Source of the DNA: Changchengzhania lutea
GTDB lineage: Bacteria; Bacteroidota; Bacteroidia; Flavobacteriales; Flavobacteriaceae
Reading direction: 5' to 3'
Assembly (NCBI RefSeq): GCF_006974145.1
Contig: NZ_CP039456.1
Location: forward strand, 1,394,001 to 1,458,000
DNA length: 64,000 nucleotides
Shown: positions 61,575 through 64,000 of the stretch, piece after piece
How positions within the stretch are numbered: the stretch's first letter is position 1
Layout: each line of letters starts with the position of its first letter
Translations under genes and position numbers: made by a program
Notes under the pieces: model-generated
The model's database searches: none
What the model was told of the DNA's origin: nothing
What the model saw: only the letters and a program-made list of their open reading frames with translations

Positions 61575-62663
61575 TTAATCCTGATAAATTAATGGGTTTG
61601 GATAGAATACAGCCAAGGCAAACCAATAGCTAACGACGGATTTTGCTCCAGTAAGTGTTTCTCCTTTTCTAGGTCCAGCAATAGCCTTTCCGAAAACGTC
61701 CCATTTATTTCCTTCATCATCTTTAAAAAAGACCCCTTCAGAACTATTAAAATCATATTCAAAATTTAAATTAATATAATCTCCTGTCAGCTCAAATGCA
61801 TATATTAAACTTTGGTTTCCCGCTACTACATAGTTTTTATTATTAAATGTATCTTTTATCACCTTACCTGTACCAAATTTTGAAAATTGATAAGCTCTAG
61901 ATTTATTGTCATCAATAATGCCATAAACCCGTTCTTTATTTGGTAAGTCATTGTTTAAAATTGATGGCCTGAATATAAAACGCGCATTATTAACCGCATA
62001 ATCTCCATATGGATACACCGAATATTGCCTTGAAAATCCAGTTTGTAAACTTAAAACCTTGGTATTTGGATAAAGGGTTTTCCAAATATCCCAAGTTGTT
62101 TCTACAACATTTAATAATTTAGGTTTCTGTGAAATTAATTCCCCATTTACACATTCCAATCGTAATTGGGACCAATTACTATCTGTGCTTCTATCATACA
62201 AAATCAAATTTGCATTGTACAGTAACCCTGAAACGCCAAAGGTTGTTTTAACACCATTTGATTCACTTTTCCATCCAAAAGCTGTTCCGGTTAACGGGCA
62301 ATAATTTATAGTAACGGCGTTTCCGTTAATGTCATCATTAACAATTTCATGCCAATCCAAAATTTGATGGGGATAGGCTCTGGCTTCATTACCATCTACA
62401 ATCCCAACAACTAAATCACTTGCGTTTATAAAATTCGCTTCACTGGCCGTAATAAATTGCGGATTATCTATAGACGGTATCCCGTCTTTGCCAGGACCAC
62501 CATCTCTAACTTCCGAAACTGGAATTAACCAGTTTGGTGTATTATCACTTGAAGGGTTTCCATCGTTGTTGTTCGGGTTTGACTGAAAAGAATCATTCTC
62601 ACCACTGCTGCTGCATGATGTAAAAAACAATAAAATCAATACATAAAAAACATTTTTTTTCAT
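61575..62663 (-). CDS. DUF3179 domain lipoprotein
   Basis: 362 residues, lipobox TSC (Cys17), followed by a Ser/Asn-rich linker. The DUF3179 core includes ARAYPHQILDWHEIVND, ITINYCPLTGTAFGW and VSGLLYNANLILYDRSTDSNWSQ. The conserved Cys-Pro-Leu-Thr-Gly motif is typical, but function is unknown. 3 nt downstream of the barrel gene at 62667, so they are one operon. Confidence 0.9.
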   Translation of the reverse strand: MKKNVFYVLILLFFTSCSSSGENDSFQSNPNNNDGNPSSDNTPNWLIPVSEVRDGGPGKDGIPSIDNPQFITASEANFINASDLVVGIVDGNEARAYPHQILDWHEIVNDDINGNAVTINYCPLTGTAFGWKSESNGVKTTFGVSGLLYNANLILYDRSTDSNWSQLRLECVNGELISQKPKLLNVVETTWDIWKTLYPNTKVLSLQTGFSRQYSVYPYGDYAVNNARFIFRPSILNNDLPNKERVYGIIDDNKSRAYQFSKFGTGKVIKDTFNNKNYVVAGNQSLIYAFELTGDYINLNFEYDFNSSEGVFFKDDEGNKWDVFGKAIAGPRKGETLTGAKSVVSYWFALAVFYPNPLIYQD

Positions 62664-62666
62664 AGC

Positions 62667-63641
62667 TTAAATATTTATTAGACCTAACTTAAGTCTGGGT
62701 TTTATTCTATATAACAATCCTGTAGTAAGTCTATATGTTGGTGTTAACTGGGTGCCATCCACATGACTATAAAGTGGTAATTCCGCTTTTACTGAAAAAC
62801 TTAAATTCGGAGAAAGTGCCATTGAAAAACTGGGTATTAAAAACACCCAATCCCCTCCCGTATTATCTAAATCAAAGCCATCAATTTTATCTTTTATGGC
62901 ATTTCTATATTTAAAGGAAATACTTGTGTTAACTATGGTTTTTAAGAGTAAAAATTCATCAGAAAACCCCAAAAAGGCTTGAAATTCGTTTCCGAACTTG
63001 TAAGTTGAATTTTCTAAATAGGTGTTGTTTGTTCCTGTCCCTCGGTATGTAAACCTAGTGGAAAAGGTAAATGAAGGTCTAAAATCGAAGTTTTTTGATG
63101 ACGATAGCCAATAAATAACATCCCAAGCATTGCTGCCAGGTTGTAAATCGGCATTTAATGTAATGCCCTGATTGTTTTTTTTAGTTGATGATCCTAACGG
63201 TAGTTTTGCTCCCAACCCTAATGCAAAACTACTGGATGCGCCTAAAACCTTGTTAAAGTTATACTTCATTAAAATAACAGCATCCCCAACGCCTGAGGTT
63301 TTATCTAAATTTTGATTACCAAATTGTGTGATTTTTCTTCGTTGGCTAACCCAAGTGAATAATCCTTCCGCAGAAAGATGGTCGGTTATAGAATAACTCG
63401 TATTTAATAAAACAGAATGTGTTATTCGTAGTCTGGAATTATCATTTAATGTATTACTACCTTCATTTAAGGTGTTTAAATTATTATAATCATAAGATAA
63501 TCCGACTTGAAGCGTTCCTTTTTCATAATTAGGCAATCCTATATTATTTGAAAGAGGAATACCTCCTGAGCAACATGTCTGTGCGTTCACATTAAGAAAT
63601 AACAAAAGGACTATTAAGATAATGAAACGCTGTGGATACAT
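62667..63641 (-). CDS. outer membrane beta-barrel, transporter-like
   Basis: 324 residues with signal peptide (ending NVNAQ, residue 21) and then TCCSGGIPLSNNIGLP, where a CC pair lies near the mature N-terminus. Alternating strands follow to the end, FRPSFTFSTRFTYRG and LTTGLLYRIKPRLKLGL. It resembles the phenol-degradation-meta-type or metal-efflux-associated OMPs found in Flavobacteriia. The substrate is unknown. It is co-transcribed with the DUF3179 lipoprotein. Confidence 0.8.
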   Translation of the reverse strand: MYPQRFIILIVLLLFLNVNAQTCCSGGIPLSNNIGLPNYEKGTLQVGLSYDYNNLNTLNEGSNTLNDNSRLRITHSVLLNTSYSITDHLSAEGLFTWVSQRRKITQFGNQNLDKTSGVGDAVILMKYNFNKVLGASSSFALGLGAKLPLGSSTKKNNQGITLNADLQPGSNAWDVIYWLSSSKNFDFRPSFTFSTRFTYRGTGTNNTYLENSTYKFGNEFQAFLGFSDEFLLLKTIVNTSISFKYRNAIKDKIDGFDLDNTGGDWVFLIPSFSMALSPNLSFSVKAELPLYSHVDGTQLTPTYRLTTGLLYRIKPRLKLGLINI

Positions 63642-63922
63642 ACGAACAAGTTTATAATAATGGTCGCATTAATTCCCACGCCTTACTAAAATTAACATTT
63701 ACGAGTGATTTTGTAAGCTATGTTATACCAAAACAGCCATTTCCCTCCCCTTTTTTAAAAACTGCGTCTAAAATGCACGCACTAAACCTAAAACCAGTTT
63801 ACCAAGTATCGCCTTTAATGATTTGAAATCGCGAGTTATGAGAAGCCTTAAAAAAGAACCTATTATATTTTCCTATAGCTCGTAGATTTATTTATATATT
63901 GCAGCAATAAAAGAATAGAAAT

Positions 63923-64000
63923 ATGTCATTTGCAGATTTATTTGATAGTGGATTTAAAAAACGTAATGAAGATCATTTTGCATCTATTGTGCGTGTCGCC
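63923..64000 (+). CDS. TerB-like protein, N-terminal part cut by window edge
   Basis: ATG 63923 starts MSFADLFDSGFKKRNEDHFA and continues SIVRVA to the window end, 26 codons. This N-terminus resembles flavobacterial TerB-like (tellurite-resistance type) proteins, helical and acidic later on. Assignment is tentative because only the start is visible. 63642-63922 upstream holds no recognised gene. Confidence 0.55.
   Translation, partial: MSFADLFDSGFKKRNEDHFASIVRVA

Noticed and set aside
58123-61626. Longer Mfd start at 61626
   Set aside because: The extra 46 codons overlap the DUF3179 gene by 52 nt and do not resemble Mfd; the ATG at 61488 gives the usual N-terminus.
63632-63826. Plus-strand 64-codon frame
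   Set aside because: Overlaps the start of the barrel gene antisense and has no motif; the gap 63642-63922 shows no convincing gene.
1-64000. CRISPR array, rRNA genes or a prophage
   Set aside because: No regularly spaced direct repeats, no rRNA-like stretches and no phage structural genes were seen; the only tRNA recognised is tRNA-Asn.

Overview
This window looks like chromosome from a member of the Flavobacteriaceae (Bacteroidota). The evidence is the low G+C content, start-proximal promoters of the TAnnTTTG type, type IX secretion proteins (a PorZ homologue and a C-terminal sorting domain), a SusC/SusD pair, a RecO-PorZ gene pair, and intergenic palindromes of the kind that litter flavobacterial genomes. 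I cannot name the genus from sequence alone.

Layout. 1-3.3 kb: partial GNAT acetyltransferase, orphan UmuD, an intact IS1595-type element with inverted repeats and a target duplication, two small proteins, and an XRE/DUF2975 pair behind a palindromic operator. 3.4-9.4 kb: a biotin operon (bioF, DUF2007 protein, bioD, bioA, a FabF-like ketosynthase, bioB) with no bioC/bioH-type gene in view. 9.4-11.5 kb: a decayed GIY-YIG gene, palindromic repeats, a JmjC-like cupin and a frameshifted outer-membrane protein gene. 11.5-26 kb: mostly core genes (recX, TonB receptor, recO, porZ, gdhA, metB, small enzymes) with an IS200-like remnant near 25.8 kb. 26.1-34.1 kb: a SusC-SusD-PepSY-ferredoxin-reductase cluster with a divergent LysR regulator, which reads as a candidate reductive uptake system for a metal chelate. 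34.2-40.7 kb: an accessory island next to tRNA-Asn. A displaced copy of the tRNA 3' end with its own terminator sits at 34.2 kb and a second partial junction repeat at 36.3 kb. The cargo is a 5'-truncated DUF262/DUF1524 endonuclease, a zeta-toxin-like kinase with a small partner, and a TOTE-type primase-helicase. 40.7-54.1 kb: rseP and an SCO protein, then a metal homeostasis block: FeoA, FeoB, a FeoB-associated Cys-rich peptide, a DtxR/MntR-family repressor, a di-heme/Rieske/beta-barrel operon behind a perfect 18-bp palindrome, and a Mn/Fe-type ABC transporter whose two permeases both carry winged-helix-like C-terminal tails. 54.2-56.2 kb: a type II restriction-modification pair with tail-to-tail overlap. 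56.3-64 kb: YraN, TlpA-like thioredoxin, Mfd, DUF3179 lipoprotein, a beta-barrel and the start of a TerB-like gene.

How it fits together. Three loci deal with metals and probably cooperate: Feo for Fe(II), the DtxR-linked cytochrome/Rieske/barrel plus ABC importer, and the SusCD-PepSY-reductase cluster. The best candidates for undescribed biology are the di-heme/Rieske/barrel operon under the palindrome, the SusCD-PepSY-reductase cluster, and the layered tRNA-Asn island carrying the primase-helicase. Repeats of at least three palindromic families sit in intergenic gaps, and several abut start codons within operons.
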